64,000 bases of DNA from Streptomyces sp. D2-8 (GCF_023184515.1 NZ_JAAHBP010000019.1:124001-188000); one strand, 5' to 3'. Shown: positions 9,413 through 18,059, counted from the first letter of the stretch. A program made the numbers and translations. Notes: generated by a model from the letters alone, not told the origin.

Positions 9413-10456
9413 GTGAACAGTAGTGAGGAGATCGCCGTGTCGGGTATGTCGGCGGGCCGGTCAGCCATGCGGATGGGACCCGCTGAGCTGGTGCAGGCGG
9501 CGGCCATGGCCCGCCGCTTCTACCTCGAGGGCAAATCCAAGATCCAGATCGCGGAGGAGTTCGGCGTCAGCCGCTTCAAGGTGGCCCGGGTCCTGGAGAC
9601 CGCCCTCGAACGGGATCTCGTACGTATCGAGATCCGTGTGCCTGCGGAGCTGGACGCCGAGCGCTCGGACGCGCTCCGCGCCCGCTACGGCCTCAGGCAC
9701 GCTGTCGTGGTCGAGTCCCCGGCCGAGGCCGAGGAGACCCCCGACCCCGAGAACCTGGGAGAGGTGGCCGCCGACCTGCTCGGCGAACTGGTCAACGAAG
9801 GTGATGTGCTGGGCCTGGCCTGGGGCCGCTCCACCATCCACATGGCGGCGGCGCTCGACCGGCTGCCCCCCTGCACGGTGGTGCAGCTGACGGGCGTGTA
9901 CGACGCCGGGACCGCCGAGCGCGGCTCGGTCGAGGCCGTACGCCGCGCCGCCCAGGTGTCCGGCGGGGACGCCCATCCCATCTACGCCCCGATGCTGCTG
10001 CCCGACGCGGCCACGGCCACGGCGCTGCGCAACCAGACGGGGATCGCCCGGGCCTTCGAGCACTTCGACAAGGTCACCGTCGCCTGTGTCTCCATCGGCT
10101 CCTGGGAGCCGGGCATCTCCACGGTGCACGACATGCTCAGCGACGAGGAGCGCGCGCACTACGCCTCCCTCGGTGTCGCCGCCGAGATGTCCGCGCACCT
10201 CTTCGACGCCGAGGGCCGCAGGGTCGGCCGGGACCTGGGCGAGCGGTGCATCACGGTGAAGGCCCACCAGCTCCGCCGGATCCCCGAGGTCGTGGCGATC
10301 GCGGGCGGGCAGCGCAAGGGACCCGCGATCGACGCGGTGCTGCGGTCCGGGCTCGTCACCAGCCTGGTGACGGACACGTCCGCCGCGGACTACCTGTTGA
10401 CGGCCGGCCCGGCGCCGAAGTCCGCGCTCAACAGGTCCGACCCGGACGGGGTCTGA
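9413..10456 (+). CDS. SorC/DeoR-type sugar-binding transcriptional regulator
   Basis: This 347-residue regulator has an N-terminal helix-turn-helix (about residues 28-65: ARRFYLEGKSKIQIAEEFGV, then SRFKVARVLETALERDLVRI). A SorC-type sugar-phosphate-binding domain fills the rest, including LGLAWGRSTIHMAAAL and VTVACVSIGSWEPG. Such proteins usually sense phosphorylated sugars. Its place 78 bases after rpe suggests a link to pentose phosphate metabolism, but this is inference. GTG 9413 is taken as start; internal starts at later Met residues (MSAGRS, MRMGPAE) are possible. The barstar-like gene follows after 3 bases, so the two are co-transcribed. Confidence 0.85.
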   Translation: MNSSEEIAVSGMSAGRSAMRMGPAELVQAAAMARRFYLEGKSKIQIAEEFGVSRFKVARVLETALERDLVRIEIRVPAELDAERSDALRARYGLRHAVVVESPAEAEETPDPENLGEVAADLLGELVNEGDVLGLAWGRSTIHMAAALDRLPPCTVVQLTGVYDAGTAERGSVEAVRRAAQVSGGDAHPIYAPMLLPDAATATALRNQTGIARAFEHFDKVTVACVSIGSWEPGISTVHDMLSDEERAHYASLGVAAEMSAHLFDAEGRRVGRDLGERCITVKAHQLRRIPEVVAIAGGQRKGPAIDAVLRSGLVTSLVTDTSAADYLLTAGPAPKSALNRSDPDGV

Positions 10457-10459
10457 CGG

Positions 10460-10834
10460 ATGGTCAGCAAGTCGCGCGGGGTGACCGACGATCCGGCGGG
10501 CCGGATCGTGGTCGTCCTGGACCTGGACGGGGTCACGGACAAGGCGGGCCTCATGGACCGCTGCGCCCGTGACCTGGCTCTGCCCGACTGGTTCGGCCGG
10601 AACTGGGACGCTCTCGCCGACTGCCTGTCCGATCCCGCCCTCTGGCCCGAGGGGGCCGGGGAGCGGGGGCTGCTGGTCGTCGTCCGGGGCTGGCGCGCGT
10701 ACGCCGAGACGCGGCCCGAGGAGTGGCAGGTCGCCGAGGAGATCTTCGCCGAGGCCACGGACCGGGGCCCGGGGCTGTTCGTGACCCTCGGCCTTGGAGA
10801 ATCCTCCGAGAGGCCCCCTGACCAGCCTGGATGA
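10460..10834 (+). CDS. Barstar-family protein
   Basis: A 124-residue protein with the barstar fold signature: a first strand (IVVVLDLDGVTDKAGLM), then LPDWFGRNWDALADCLSDP around residues 41-59, matching the barstar FGxNWDALxDCL motif, and a closing strand LFVTLGL. Barstar inhibits the RNase barnase. No barnase-like gene is visible nearby, so the partner, if any, is elsewhere; many Streptomyces have several orphan barstar-like genes. It lies 3 bases after the SorC-type regulator, with translational coupling likely. Confidence 0.85.
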   Translation: MVSKSRGVTDDPAGRIVVVLDLDGVTDKAGLMDRCARDLALPDWFGRNWDALADCLSDPALWPEGAGERGLLVVVRGWRAYAETRPEEWQVAEEIFAEATDRGPGLFVTLGLGESSERPPDQPG

Positions 10835-10942
10835 TCCGCTGGGGGTTGTCCGGGCATCCGGCATGGGAGAATGAAGTACGTGCTCTTTCCCCCTGGCCGG
10901 CCGGTCCGGGGGTCACCTCTGATCGACTGGGATGTGCAGCAC

Positions 10943-12385
10943 GTGCGTTTCCTCAATGACATCCAGCCCGGGTACGACCTGACGTACGACGACGTCTTCA
11001 TGGTGCCGAGCCGCTCCTCGGTGGGCTCGCGGCAGGCCGTCGACCTCAGCTCCCCGGACGGCACGGGCACCACCATCCCGCTCGTCGTCGCCAACATGAC
11101 CGCCATCGCCGGCCGCCGCATGGCCGAGACCGTGGCCCGCCGCGGCGGCCTCGTGGTGATACCGCAGGACATCCCGAACGACGTGGTCACCGACGTCGTC
11201 TCCTGGGTGAAGAGCCGGCACCTGGTGCTGGACACCCCGATCATCCTGTCCCCGCACCAGACCGTCGCGGACGCGCTGGGGCTGCTGCCCAAGCGGGCGC
11301 ACAACGCCGGTGTCGTCGTCGACGAGAACCACAAGCCCATCGGCGTGGTCACCGACTCCGACCTCTCCGGCGTCGACCGCTTCACGCAGCTCGCCGAGGT
11401 CATGTCCCGGGACCTGCTGCTCATCGACGCGGACAAGGACGCGGGCGAGGCCTTCAACACCCTCGACCACGCCAACCGCCGCTACGCCCCCGCGGTCAAC
11501 CAGGACGGCACGCTCGCCGGCATCCTGACCCGCAAGGGCGCCCTGCGCGCCACGCTCTACCAGCCGGCCACCGACGCGCAGGGGCGGCTGCGCATCGCCG
11601 CCGCCGTCGGCATCAACGGCGACGTCGCGGGCAAGGCCCAGGAGCTGCTGGACGCGGGGGTCGACGCGCTCGTCATCGACACGGCGCACGGCCACCAGGA
11701 GTCGATGATCAGCGCCCTGAAGCTGGTGCGCGACCTCGACCCGCAGGTGCCGATCGTCGCGGGCAACGTGGTCGCCGCCTCGGGTGTGCGCGACCTGATC
11801 GAGGCCGGCGCGGACATCGTCAAGGTCGGCGTCGGCCCCGGCGCCATGTGCACGACGCGCATGATGACCGGCGTCGGCCGGCCGCAGTTCTCCGCCGTCC
11901 TGGAGTGCGCCGCCGAGGCGAAGAAGTACGGCAAGCACGTCTGGGCCGACGGCGGCGTCCGCCACCCGCGCGACGTGGCCATGGCCCTCGCGGCCGGTGC
12001 GTCCAACGTGATGGTCGGCTCCTGGTTCGCGGGCACGTACGAGTCCCCGGGCGACCTCCAGCACGACGCCCAGGGCCGCGCGTACAAGGAGTCCTTCGGC
12101 ATGGCGTCCGCCCGGGCCGTGCGCAACCGCACCTCGGAGGAGTCGGCGTACGACCGCGCCCGCAAGGCGCTGTTCGAGGAGGGCATCTCCACCTCCCGCA
12201 TGTTCCTCGACCCGGCCCGCCCGGGCGTCGAGGACCTGATCGACTCGATCATCGCGGGCGTCCGCTCCTCCTGCACCTACGCCGGTGCGGGCTCCCTGGA
12301 GGAGTTCGCCGAGAAGGCGATCGTCGGAATCCAGAGCGCCGCGGGCTACGCGGAGGGCAAGCCCCTGCACGCCAGCTGGAGCTGA
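10943..12385 (+). CDS. guaB1: GuaB1-family IMP dehydrogenase-like protein (probable GMP reductase)
   Basis: A 480-residue TIM-barrel protein of the IMPDH/GMPR superfamily with an inserted pair of CBS domains (about residues 95-205; DTPIILSPHQTVADALGLL, then GVVTDSDLS and GILTRKGAL). The catalytic loop VGVGPGAMCTTRMMTGVG puts the active-site Cys at residue 303. In mycobacteria the GuaB1 branch has been shown to reduce GMP to IMP for purine salvage, with nucleotides binding the CBS module; this is family knowledge, not seen here. GTG 10943 is chosen because homologs begin MRFLNDIQPGYDLTYDDVF. An upstream in-frame extension to 10871 is possible but not conserved in memory. Confidence 0.9.
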   Translation: MRFLNDIQPGYDLTYDDVFMVPSRSSVGSRQAVDLSSPDGTGTTIPLVVANMTAIAGRRMAETVARRGGLVVIPQDIPNDVVTDVVSWVKSRHLVLDTPIILSPHQTVADALGLLPKRAHNAGVVVDENHKPIGVVTDSDLSGVDRFTQLAEVMSRDLLLIDADKDAGEAFNTLDHANRRYAPAVNQDGTLAGILTRKGALRATLYQPATDAQGRLRIAAAVGINGDVAGKAQELLDAGVDALVIDTAHGHQESMISALKLVRDLDPQVPIVAGNVVAASGVRDLIEAGADIVKVGVGPGAMCTTRMMTGVGRPQFSAVLECAAEAKKYGKHVWADGGVRHPRDVAMALAAGASNVMVGSWFAGTYESPGDLQHDAQGRAYKESFGMASARAVRNRTSEESAYDRARKALFEEGISTSRMFLDPARPGVEDLIDSIIAGVRSSCTYAGAGSLEEFAEKAIVGIQSAAGYAEGKPLHASWS

Positions 12386-12405
12386 CGGTCCCGACACCCC
12401 GTCGT

Positions 12406-12447
12406 ACGGCCCCCGTCGACCCGCCCAGCGGGAAAATCGGGGGCCGT
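12406..12447 (+). terminator. Terminator after guaB1
   Basis: A perfect 10-bp inverted repeat (ACGGCCCCCG at 12406-12415, CGGGGGCCGT at 12438-12447) is followed by TTT, 20 bases after the guaB1 stop. Confidence 0.75.
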
Positions 12448-12476
12448 TTCGCGTGCGCGGGCCCTACCGCCGGCGC

Positions 12477-12971
12477 ATGGAGATCACCGAGTGCGGGGCC
12501 CAGGACATCGAGGAGCTGGAGCGCCGCATGCCGTCGCACAGCGCCGACGGCAGCCATGCGGCCCGCTTCGCGCGGCAGCGGGCAGGGGAGAGCACGTATC
12601 TGATCCCGTGGCTGGAGGGCAGGCCGGTGGGCCACGCGGAGGTCCGCTGGACCGGGTGTGAGGCGCCCGAGGTGCGGGCCGCGCAGCCCGGCTGCCCGGA
12701 GATCAACGGTCTCTTCGTCTGGCCCGCCTCGCTCCGCTCCCAGGGCATCGGCACCGCCCTGGTGCACACCACCGAGCGGCTGGCGCGCGAGCGCGGGATC
12801 GAGGTCATGGGCCTCGGCGTCGGGGACGGCAACCCCCGCGCGGCGGCGCTCTACGCCCGGCTCGGCTACCTGCCCACCGTGGCCTACGTCGACCGCTGGG
12901 CCCACCTGGATCCCGACGGGGTACGGCAGGAGCGGGCCGACCCCTGCGTGTTCCTCGTGAAGGCCCTCTGA
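12477..12971 (+). CDS. GNAT-family N-acetyltransferase
   Basis: A 164-residue GNAT protein that would transfer an acetyl group from acetyl-CoA to an unknown amine. The acetyl-CoA pyrophosphate loop is visible as SLRSQGIGTALVHTTERLA (RxxGxG/A type), preceded by the strand EINGLFVWP and followed by GDGNPRAAALYARLGYLPT. ATG 12477 starts the protein with MEITECGAQDIEELERRM, a typical GNAT beginning. No ribosome site is obvious and the guaB1 terminator lies just upstream, so it probably has its own promoter or is read through. Confidence 0.85.
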   Translation: MEITECGAQDIEELERRMPSHSADGSHAARFARQRAGESTYLIPWLEGRPVGHAEVRWTGCEAPEVRAAQPGCPEINGLFVWPASLRSQGIGTALVHTTERLARERGIEVMGLGVGDGNPRAAALYARLGYLPTVAYVDRWAHLDPDGVRQERADPCVFLVKAL

Positions 12972-12980
12972 CGGCCCCTG

Positions 12981-13097
12981 TGCAACGGTCGACAGCCGCC
13001 CCGCAACGAACACCCGCCCAGTCCCGCGGAACGCAATGATCTTGCAGATATGCGCAAGGTTGCTGCATTTCGACAGCAACGCCGTTGCTCGTAGGCT
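12981..13097 (+). promoter_or_regulatory. Cluster of Lrp/AsnC-like half-sites and promoter before the permease
   Basis: This stretch is unusually rich in GCAA/TTGC half-sites. Direct copies GCAACGGTCG, GCAACGAACA and GCAATGATC have their CAA at 12983, 13004 and 13034 (spacings 21 and 30). Next come an 18-bp palindrome CTTGCnnATATnnGCAAG (13041-13058) and an inverted repeat GTTGCTG-N8-CAGCAAC (13059-13065 with 13074-13080). A TAGGCT box at 13092-13097 is a plausible -10, with only a weak -35 overlapped by the last repeat. This is typical of Lrp-type activation; the regulator gene lies in the operon it would control. The regulatory role is inferred. Confidence 0.6.
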
Positions 13098-13200
13098 GTC
13101 GCCTCGTACGTGGCGTGGCGGGGACTCCGCTCGGTGGGTCCCTGCTCAAGGGCGCCCGCGGTCCCTGCCGCCCTGACCGGCAGCGAAAAGGAGCCAGCGC

Positions 13201-14670
13201 GTGCTCGACCAAGGCGCACCCCCGCAGAACCCAGGCCAGACAGCCGCCCCCGCGCCCCCCGGCATCGGCGCGCGCCTCATGCGCCGCAAGCCCGTGGAAC
13301 GCCTGGTCGATGAGGGTGGCCAGGGTGAGGGAGGATCGCTGCGCCGCACCCTCGGGCTGTGGCAGCTCACCATGATCAGCATCGGTGCCACCCTCGGCAC
13401 CGGCATCTTCGTCGTCCTCGGCGAGGCCGTCCCCAAGGCGGGCCCGGCCGTCACGCTCTCCTTCGTCATCGCCGGCCTCACCGCTCTGTTCTCGGCCCTG
13501 TCCTACGCCGAACTGGCCGGCACCATCCCGGTCTCCGGCTCCTCGTACTCGTATGCGTACGCAACGATGGGCGAGCTGATCGCCTGGATATGCGGCTGGT
13601 GCCTGGTCCTGGAGTACGGCGTGTCGGTCGCGGCCGTCGCGGTCGGCTGGGGCGAGTACCTCAACGAACTGCTCGACGGGACCATCGGCGTCACCATCCC
13701 CGCCGCCCTGTCCGCCCCGCCCGGCGACGGCGGCGTGTTCAACCTGCCGGCGCTGATCGTCGTCCTGCTCGCGATGGCGTTCCTGCTGGGCGGCGCCCGC
13801 GAGTCCGCCCGCGCCAACACCGTCATGGTCATCGTGAAGATCGCCGCGCTGGTGATGTTCTGCGCCATCGGCGTCCAGGGCTTCCGCTCCGGCAACTACG
13901 AGAACTTCATGCCGCTCGGGATGGCCGGGGTCAGTGCGGCCGGCGCCACGCTGTTCTTCTCCTACATCGGCTTCGACGCCGCCTCCACCGCCGGTGAGGA
14001 GGCGAAGAACGCCCAGCGTGACCTGCCCCGCGCGATCATGCTGTCGCTGGTCATCATCACCGCGCTGTACGTCCTCGTCGCGGCCGTCGCGGTCGGCGCC
14101 AAGCCCTGGAGGAACTTCACCGACTCCGAGGCCGCCCTCGCCCAGATCATGCGCGAGGTCACCGGGCAGACCTTCTGGGGCACGCTGCTGGCGTTCTGCG
14201 CCGTCATCGCCATCGCGAGCGTGGTGCTGACCGTGCTGTACGGCCAGACCCGCATCCTGTTCGCCATGTCCCGCGACGGTCTCGTGCCGAAGGTGTTCGC
14301 CAAGGTCCACCCGAAGACCGGCGCCCCCCGCGCCAACACCCTGATCGTGTCCCTGTTCTGCGGTGTCCTGGCCGCCGCGATCCCGCTCGGGCAGCTCGCC
14401 GACGCCACCAGCATCGGCACCCTGTTCGCCTTCGCGCTCGTCAACGTGGCCGTCGTGGTGCTGCGCCGGACCAGGCCCGACCTGCCCCGCACCTTCCGGG
14501 TGCCGCTCTCCCCGGTCCTGCCGGCGCTGGGCTTCGCCTTCTGCGTCTGGATGATGGGCAGCCTGTCGACCGTGACCTGGGTGGTCTTCGGTGTCTGGAT
14601 GACCGCCGGTCTCGTGTTCTACTTCGGGTACGGCTACCGCCGTTCCCGACTCGCGCCATCCGAAAAGTGA
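13201..14670 (+). CDS. APC-superfamily amino acid permease (cationic amino acid type)
   Basis: A 489-residue membrane protein with about 12 predicted TM segments. A cytoplasmic N-terminus carries the CAT-type RRKPVERLVDE, then LTMISIGATLGTGIFVVLGE (TM1 with the unwound GTGIF substrate site), and YAELAGTIPVSGSSYSYAYA in TM3. These are hallmarks of cationic amino acid transporters in the APC superfamily. GTG 13201 has a clear AAAGGAG site 7 nt upstream. The Lrp-type regulator follows after 10 bases, and the davAB lysine-degradation genes lie 2.6 kb further on. Lysine or a related amino acid is therefore the best substrate guess, but this is inference. Confidence 0.9.
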   Translation: MLDQGAPPQNPGQTAAPAPPGIGARLMRRKPVERLVDEGGQGEGGSLRRTLGLWQLTMISIGATLGTGIFVVLGEAVPKAGPAVTLSFVIAGLTALFSALSYAELAGTIPVSGSSYSYAYATMGELIAWICGWCLVLEYGVSVAAVAVGWGEYLNELLDGTIGVTIPAALSAPPGDGGVFNLPALIVVLLAMAFLLGGARESARANTVMVIVKIAALVMFCAIGVQGFRSGNYENFMPLGMAGVSAAGATLFFSYIGFDAASTAGEEAKNAQRDLPRAIMLSLVIITALYVLVAAVAVGAKPWRNFTDSEAALAQIMREVTGQTFWGTLLAFCAVIAIASVVLTVLYGQTRILFAMSRDGLVPKVFAKVHPKTGAPRANTLIVSLFCGVLAAAIPLGQLADATSIGTLFAFALVNVAVVVLRRTRPDLPRTFRVPLSPVLPALGFAFCVWMMGSLSTVTWVVFGVWMTAGLVFYFGYGYRRSRLAPSEK

Positions 14671-14680
14671 TCAACCCACC

Positions 14681-15133
14681 GTGCTGAACGATCTCGACGA
14701 ACGCATCGTGCACGCCCTCGCCGAGGACGCCCGCCGCTCCTACGCCGACATCGGCCAGATCGTCGGCCTGTCCGCGCCCGCCGTGAAACGGCGCGTGGAC
14801 CGGCTGCGGGCCACCGGAGCCATCACCGGCTTCACCGTACGGGTGGACCCGGGCGCCCTCGGCTGGGAGACCGAGGGGTTCGTCGAGATCTACTGCCGGG
14901 GGAACACCTCCCCGGAGACCATTCAGCGGGGCCTGGAGCGCTACCAGGAGGTCGTGGCCGCGTCCACCGTCACCGGGGACGCGGACGCGATCGCCCAGGT
15001 CTTCGCCTCCGACATGCGCCACTTCGAACGTGTCCTGGAGCGGATCGCCGGCGAGCCGTTCGTCGAGCGGACCAAGTCCGTGCTCGTGCTCTCGCCGCTG
15101 CTGCGGCGCTTCTCGTCGGGTTCGCCCACGTAA
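14681..15133 (+). CDS. Lrp/AsnC-family transcriptional regulator
   Basis: A 150-residue regulator with an N-terminal winged HTH (LNDLDERIVHALAEDARRSY, then IGQIVGLSAPAVKRRVDRLR) and a C-terminal RAM ligand-binding domain (about residues 65-145: EIYCRGNTSPETIQRGL, STVTGDADAIAQV). Such proteins sense amino acids and switch transport or catabolic genes. It is the second gene of the permease operon (10-base gap), so it probably responds to the transported amino acid. Candidate binding sites lie before the permease and before davA. The start is GTG 14681. Confidence 0.93.
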   Translation: MLNDLDERIVHALAEDARRSYADIGQIVGLSAPAVKRRVDRLRATGAITGFTVRVDPGALGWETEGFVEIYCRGNTSPETIQRGLERYQEVVAASTVTGDADAIAQVFASDMRHFERVLERIAGEPFVERTKSVLVLSPLLRRFSSGSPT

Positions 15134-15269
15134 GTCCGTGGCCCGATCCGTGCGACACCTCTAGCCTGGGTGCCATGACCTGGCGACATTGATCCACCAG
15201 CCGTGCCTCCCGAGGACCGCCTCGGCCGCCGTACCTCCGGCGTCCGAGCAGTCCTTTCGGGAAGGCCTC

Positions 15270-16466
15270 ATGACACTCTCACCTCCACGCGCGCCCGCGA
15301 CCGCCGTCCGCCGGCTGACGGGCACGCTGTACGGCTACGCGTTCCTCGACGACTTCGTCCTGCTCTACCCGGTGTACGCGCTGCTGTTCGCCGGCACCGG
15401 CATGTCGCTCTGGCAGATCTCCTCCCTGTTCGCCCTGTGGTCGGTCACCTCAGTGGTGCTGGAAGTGCCCTCCGGCGCCTGGGCCGACGCCGTGTCGCGT
15501 CGCAGGCTGCTGTGGATCGGCCCGCTGCTGACCGCCGCCGGCTTCGCCCTGTGGGTGGTCGTCCCGTCGTACGGGGCGTTCGCGGCCGGCTTCGTCCTGT
15601 GGGGCGCGGGCGGAGCCCTCGGCTCCGGCGCGCTGGAAGCACTCGTCTACGACGAGCTGGACCGGCTCGGCGCCGCCGACCGGTACGCGCGGGTCATGGG
15701 CCGGGCCCGCGCCGCGCGCCTGCTGGGCACCGTGGCCGCCACCGGCCTCGCGGGGCCCATCCTCGCTCGGGGCGGCTACGCGGCGGTCGGTGCCGCGAGC
15801 TTCCTGGCCTGTGTGCTGACCGCCCTCGTCGCGACCCGGTTCCCGGAGCACCGGGTGCGGCCGGAGAGCGCCGACGGCAGTTGGGCGTCGACCTTGCGGG
15901 CCGGACTCGCCGAGGTGCGCGGGGACCGTTCGGTGCGCGGCGCCCTGCTGCTGGTCCCCGCCGTGGCCGCGGTGTGGGGCGCTCTCGACGAGTACACCCC
16001 CCTGCTGGTCCGCGACATCGGCGTCGCCGAGGCGACGGTGCCCTACCTGGTCATGCTGATCTGGGCGGGCGTCACCGTCGGCAGCCTCCTGGCCGGACCG
16101 GCCGAACGCCTCGGCACGACCGGGCTCGCGGTGCTGCTCGCCGGCGCCGCCCTCGCCCTGGCCGTGGGCGCCATGGCCCGTTCCCTGGCCGGTGTCGCCC
16201 TCGTCAGCCTCGCCTTCGCGGGCTTCCAGCTGGCCGAGGTGCTCGCCGACGTCCGTCTCCAGCACCGCATCGACGAGTCCCGCCGGGCCACGCTCACCTC
16301 CGTGGCGAGCCTGGGTACCGAGCTGGCCACGGTCGCCACGTTCGGCGCGTACGCGCTGCTCGGCACGGACATGGCCCACGGCACCGTCTTCGCGGTGCTG
16401 GCGATCCCCTATCTGGTGACGGCGCTCGCGCTGGTTAGAAGTCGGGCTGCCAGGGCACGACCGTGA
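15270..16466 (+). CDS. MFS transporter
   Basis: A 398-residue protein with about 12 TM segments and the MFS loop motif GAWADAVSRRRLLWIG between TM2 and TM3 (variant of GxLaDrxGrrrxl). The opening phrase LYGYAFLDDFVLLYPVYALLF resembles small MFS exporters often found in actinobacteria. ATG 15270 is chosen because it precedes the first TM segment at the usual distance; an earlier in-frame start at 15189 adds unrelated residues. The substrate is unknown. Its last 32 bases overlap the convergent secreted-protein gene. Confidence 0.85.
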   Translation: MTLSPPRAPATAVRRLTGTLYGYAFLDDFVLLYPVYALLFAGTGMSLWQISSLFALWSVTSVVLEVPSGAWADAVSRRRLLWIGPLLTAAGFALWVVVPSYGAFAAGFVLWGAGGALGSGALEALVYDELDRLGAADRYARVMGRARAARLLGTVAATGLAGPILARGGYAAVGAASFLACVLTALVATRFPEHRVRPESADGSWASTLRAGLAEVRGDRSVRGALLLVPAVAAVWGALDEYTPLLVRDIGVAEATVPYLVMLIWAGVTVGSLLAGPAERLGTTGLAVLLAGAALALAVGAMARSLAGVALVSLAFAGFQLAEVLADVRLQHRIDESRRATLTSVASLGTELATVATFGAYALLGTDMAHGTVFAVLAIPYLVTALALVRSRAARARP

Positions 16467-16971
16467 AGTCGCCCGTCCCCTTCTCGACCTTCTCGAAGGG
16501 GGCGGAACTCACGCACCGGGGCAGCTCCTTCGTGTCGACGGGGCTGCCCGTGGACGCCCAGCTGTAGCCGAGGCGGTCGTGCCGGCCGGCATCGTGGACG
16601 GTGACGCCGACCCGCCTGCCCTCGGCGCCCGGCAGGTCGGAGTCGGTGATGACGCCGGAGACGACGGCCACCTTGCCGCCGGTCAGCAGGCAGTCGACCG
16701 TCGCCTTCGCCCGGGCGCCCTCGCCGTTCAGGTAGTGGCTGAACTCGAAGGTGCCGGTGGCCTTCGTCGGATCGGCGGTGTCCTTCGCCGCCAGATGCGC
16801 GTCGAACGAGAACGTGATGTCGTCCCCGGCCGAGCGGTACAGCTTGGCCTCGCCGGTGAGCGCGGCGGCCTCCCGCTGCCGAGGTGCGTCCGACGCGGTC
16901 GCGGCCGAGGCGGCCCCGGCGGTGAGCAGCAGGGCGGAGCCGAGCACAACGATCTTCGTACGGTGCTTCAT
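16435..16971 (-). CDS. Secreted protein of unknown function
   Basis: A 178-residue protein with a clear Sec signal peptide (MKHRTKIVVLGSALLLTAGAA, cleavage near SAATASDAP). The mature part is beta-rich (KLYRSAGDDITFSFDAHLAA, GTFEFSHYLNGEGARAKATV) with two cysteines (in VDCLLTGG and LPRCVSS) that could form a disulphide. Phrases such as GVITDSDLPGAEGRRVGVTV suggest a small beta-sandwich. I do not recognise a characterised family. It overlaps the MFS gene tail-to-tail by 32 bases and diverges from davA across 299 bases. Confidence 0.8.
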   Translation of the reverse strand: MKHRTKIVVLGSALLLTAGAASAATASDAPRQREAAALTGEAKLYRSAGDDITFSFDAHLAAKDTADPTKATGTFEFSHYLNGEGARAKATVDCLLTGGKVAVVSGVITDSDLPGAEGRRVGVTVHDAGRHDRLGYSWASTGSPVDTKELPRCVSSAPFEKVEKGTGDFTVVPWQPDF

Positions 16972-17124
16972 TGCGTTCCTTTCCGCAGGTCGGGTGGACA
17001 GCCCTTACTCTCCCGGCGCGGCGGGGAAAGAACATCGCGCCCGGGGCGGGACCCCGTCTCCGCCGGGCGGCGGGGGAGGCCGCACGGAGCTGCGCTCCGA
17101 GGAGGAGCCGGGGTCCGACCCGAG
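16972..17124. other. Intergenic part without recognised signal
   Basis: The first half of the 299-base gap between the secreted-protein gene and davA is GC-rich and shows no clear motif apart from the probable promoter of the secreted protein. The control elements of davA start at 17125. Confidence 0.4.
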
Positions 17125-17225
17125 GCGCGCAACGAATCGCCGCCCGGCCCCGCGGGCACGCAACGAACCGTTCACCGGCGCGCAACGGCTCCTTCTTGTC
17201 CGCCCTGGTCAGCCGCCCGTACCGT
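17125..17225 (+). promoter_or_regulatory. davA promoter with three CGCAACG repeats
   Basis: Three direct repeats GCGCGCAACGAATCG, GGCACGCAACGAACCG and GGCGCGCAACGGCTCC have their CAACG at 17130, 17161 and 17183 (spacings 31 and 22, near whole helical turns). Immediately downstream is a promoter with -35 TTGTCC (17196-17201), an 18-base spacer and -10 TACCGT (17220-17225). Repeats just upstream of a -35 suggest activation. The same CGCAACGAAC phrase occurs before the amino acid permease at 13.0 kb. Confidence 0.65.
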
Positions 17226-17270
17226 CTACGTGGCCCCTCCAACCACCCTTCCGCCCGGTGAGGAACACGC

Positions 17271-18059
17271 ATGCGCACCGCCCTGCTCCAGAGCTCCGGC
17301 CGGCCCGGCTCCACCGTCGAGAACCTCAAGGTCCTCGACGAGGCCGCCGGCCGGGCCGCCGCCGCGGGCGCCGGGCTGCTGGTCACGTCCGAGATGTTCC
17401 TGACCGGGTACGCGATCGGCGACGGCATCGGCCGGCTCGCCGAGCCCGCCGACGGCGACTGCGCGGACGCCATCGCCGAGATCGCGACGCGCCACGGCCT
17501 GGCGATCGCCTACGGCTACCCCGAGCGGGCCGGCGACGCCGTGTTCAACTCCGCCCAGCTGATCTCCGCCGACGGCACCCGGCTCGCCAACCACCGCAAG
17601 ACGCACCTCTTCGGCTGCTTCGAGCGCGACCACTTCACGCCGGGCGACCTGCCGGTCGTCCAGGCCGAGATCGACGGCCTGCGGGTCGGCATCCTGATCT
17701 GCTACGACGTGGAGTTCCCGGAGAACGTCCGCGCCCACGCCCTGGCCGGCACCGACCTGCTCGTCGTCCCGACCGCGCAGATGCACCCGTTCCAGTTCGT
17801 CGCCGAGTCGATGATCCCGGTGCGGGCCTTCGAGAACCAGATGTACGTCGCGTACGTCAACCGGGTCGGCCGGGAGGGCGAGTTCGAGTTCGTGGGGCTG
17901 TCCACGCTCGCCGGGCCCGACGGGGTCGCCCGGACCCGGGCCGGACGCGGCGAGGAACTCGTGCTCGCCGACGTCGACCCGGCCTTCCTCGCCGCGTCGC
18001 GCGAGAACAACCCGTATCTGCTCGACCGGCGCCCCGGCCTGTACGGGTCGCTCGTCTGA
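17271..18059 (+). CDS. davA: 5-aminovaleramidase-like carbon-nitrogen hydrolase
   Basis: A 262-residue nitrilase-superfamily amidase. The catalytic triad is visible as Glu41 (VTSEMFLTGY), Lys110 (NHRKTHLFG) and Cys144 (LICYDVEFPEN). Phrases match Pseudomonas DavA as I remember it (SEMFLTGY, IAYGYPER, RKTHLFG, LICYDVEFPEN). DavA hydrolyses 5-aminopentanamide to 5-aminovalerate. The gene directly precedes a DavB-like lysine monooxygenase (47-base gap), which makes its product, so the pair would convert L-lysine to 5-aminovalerate. The assignment to this amide rather than another is strong by context but unproven. Confidence 0.88.
   Translation: MRTALLQSSGRPGSTVENLKVLDEAAGRAAAAGAGLLVTSEMFLTGYAIGDGIGRLAEPADGDCADAIAEIATRHGLAIAYGYPERAGDAVFNSAQLISADGTRLANHRKTHLFGCFERDHFTPGDLPVVQAEIDGLRVGILICYDVEFPENVRAHALAGTDLLVVPTAQMHPFQFVAESMIPVRAFENQMYVAYVNRVGREGEFEFVGLSTLAGPDGVARTRAGRGEELVLADVDPAFLAASRENNPYLLDRRPGLYGSLV

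Noticed and set aside
10913..12397. 494-codon minus-strand frame opposite guaB1
   Set aside because: Mirror frame of a highly conserved gene, rich in Val/Gly/Asp/Arg without domains.
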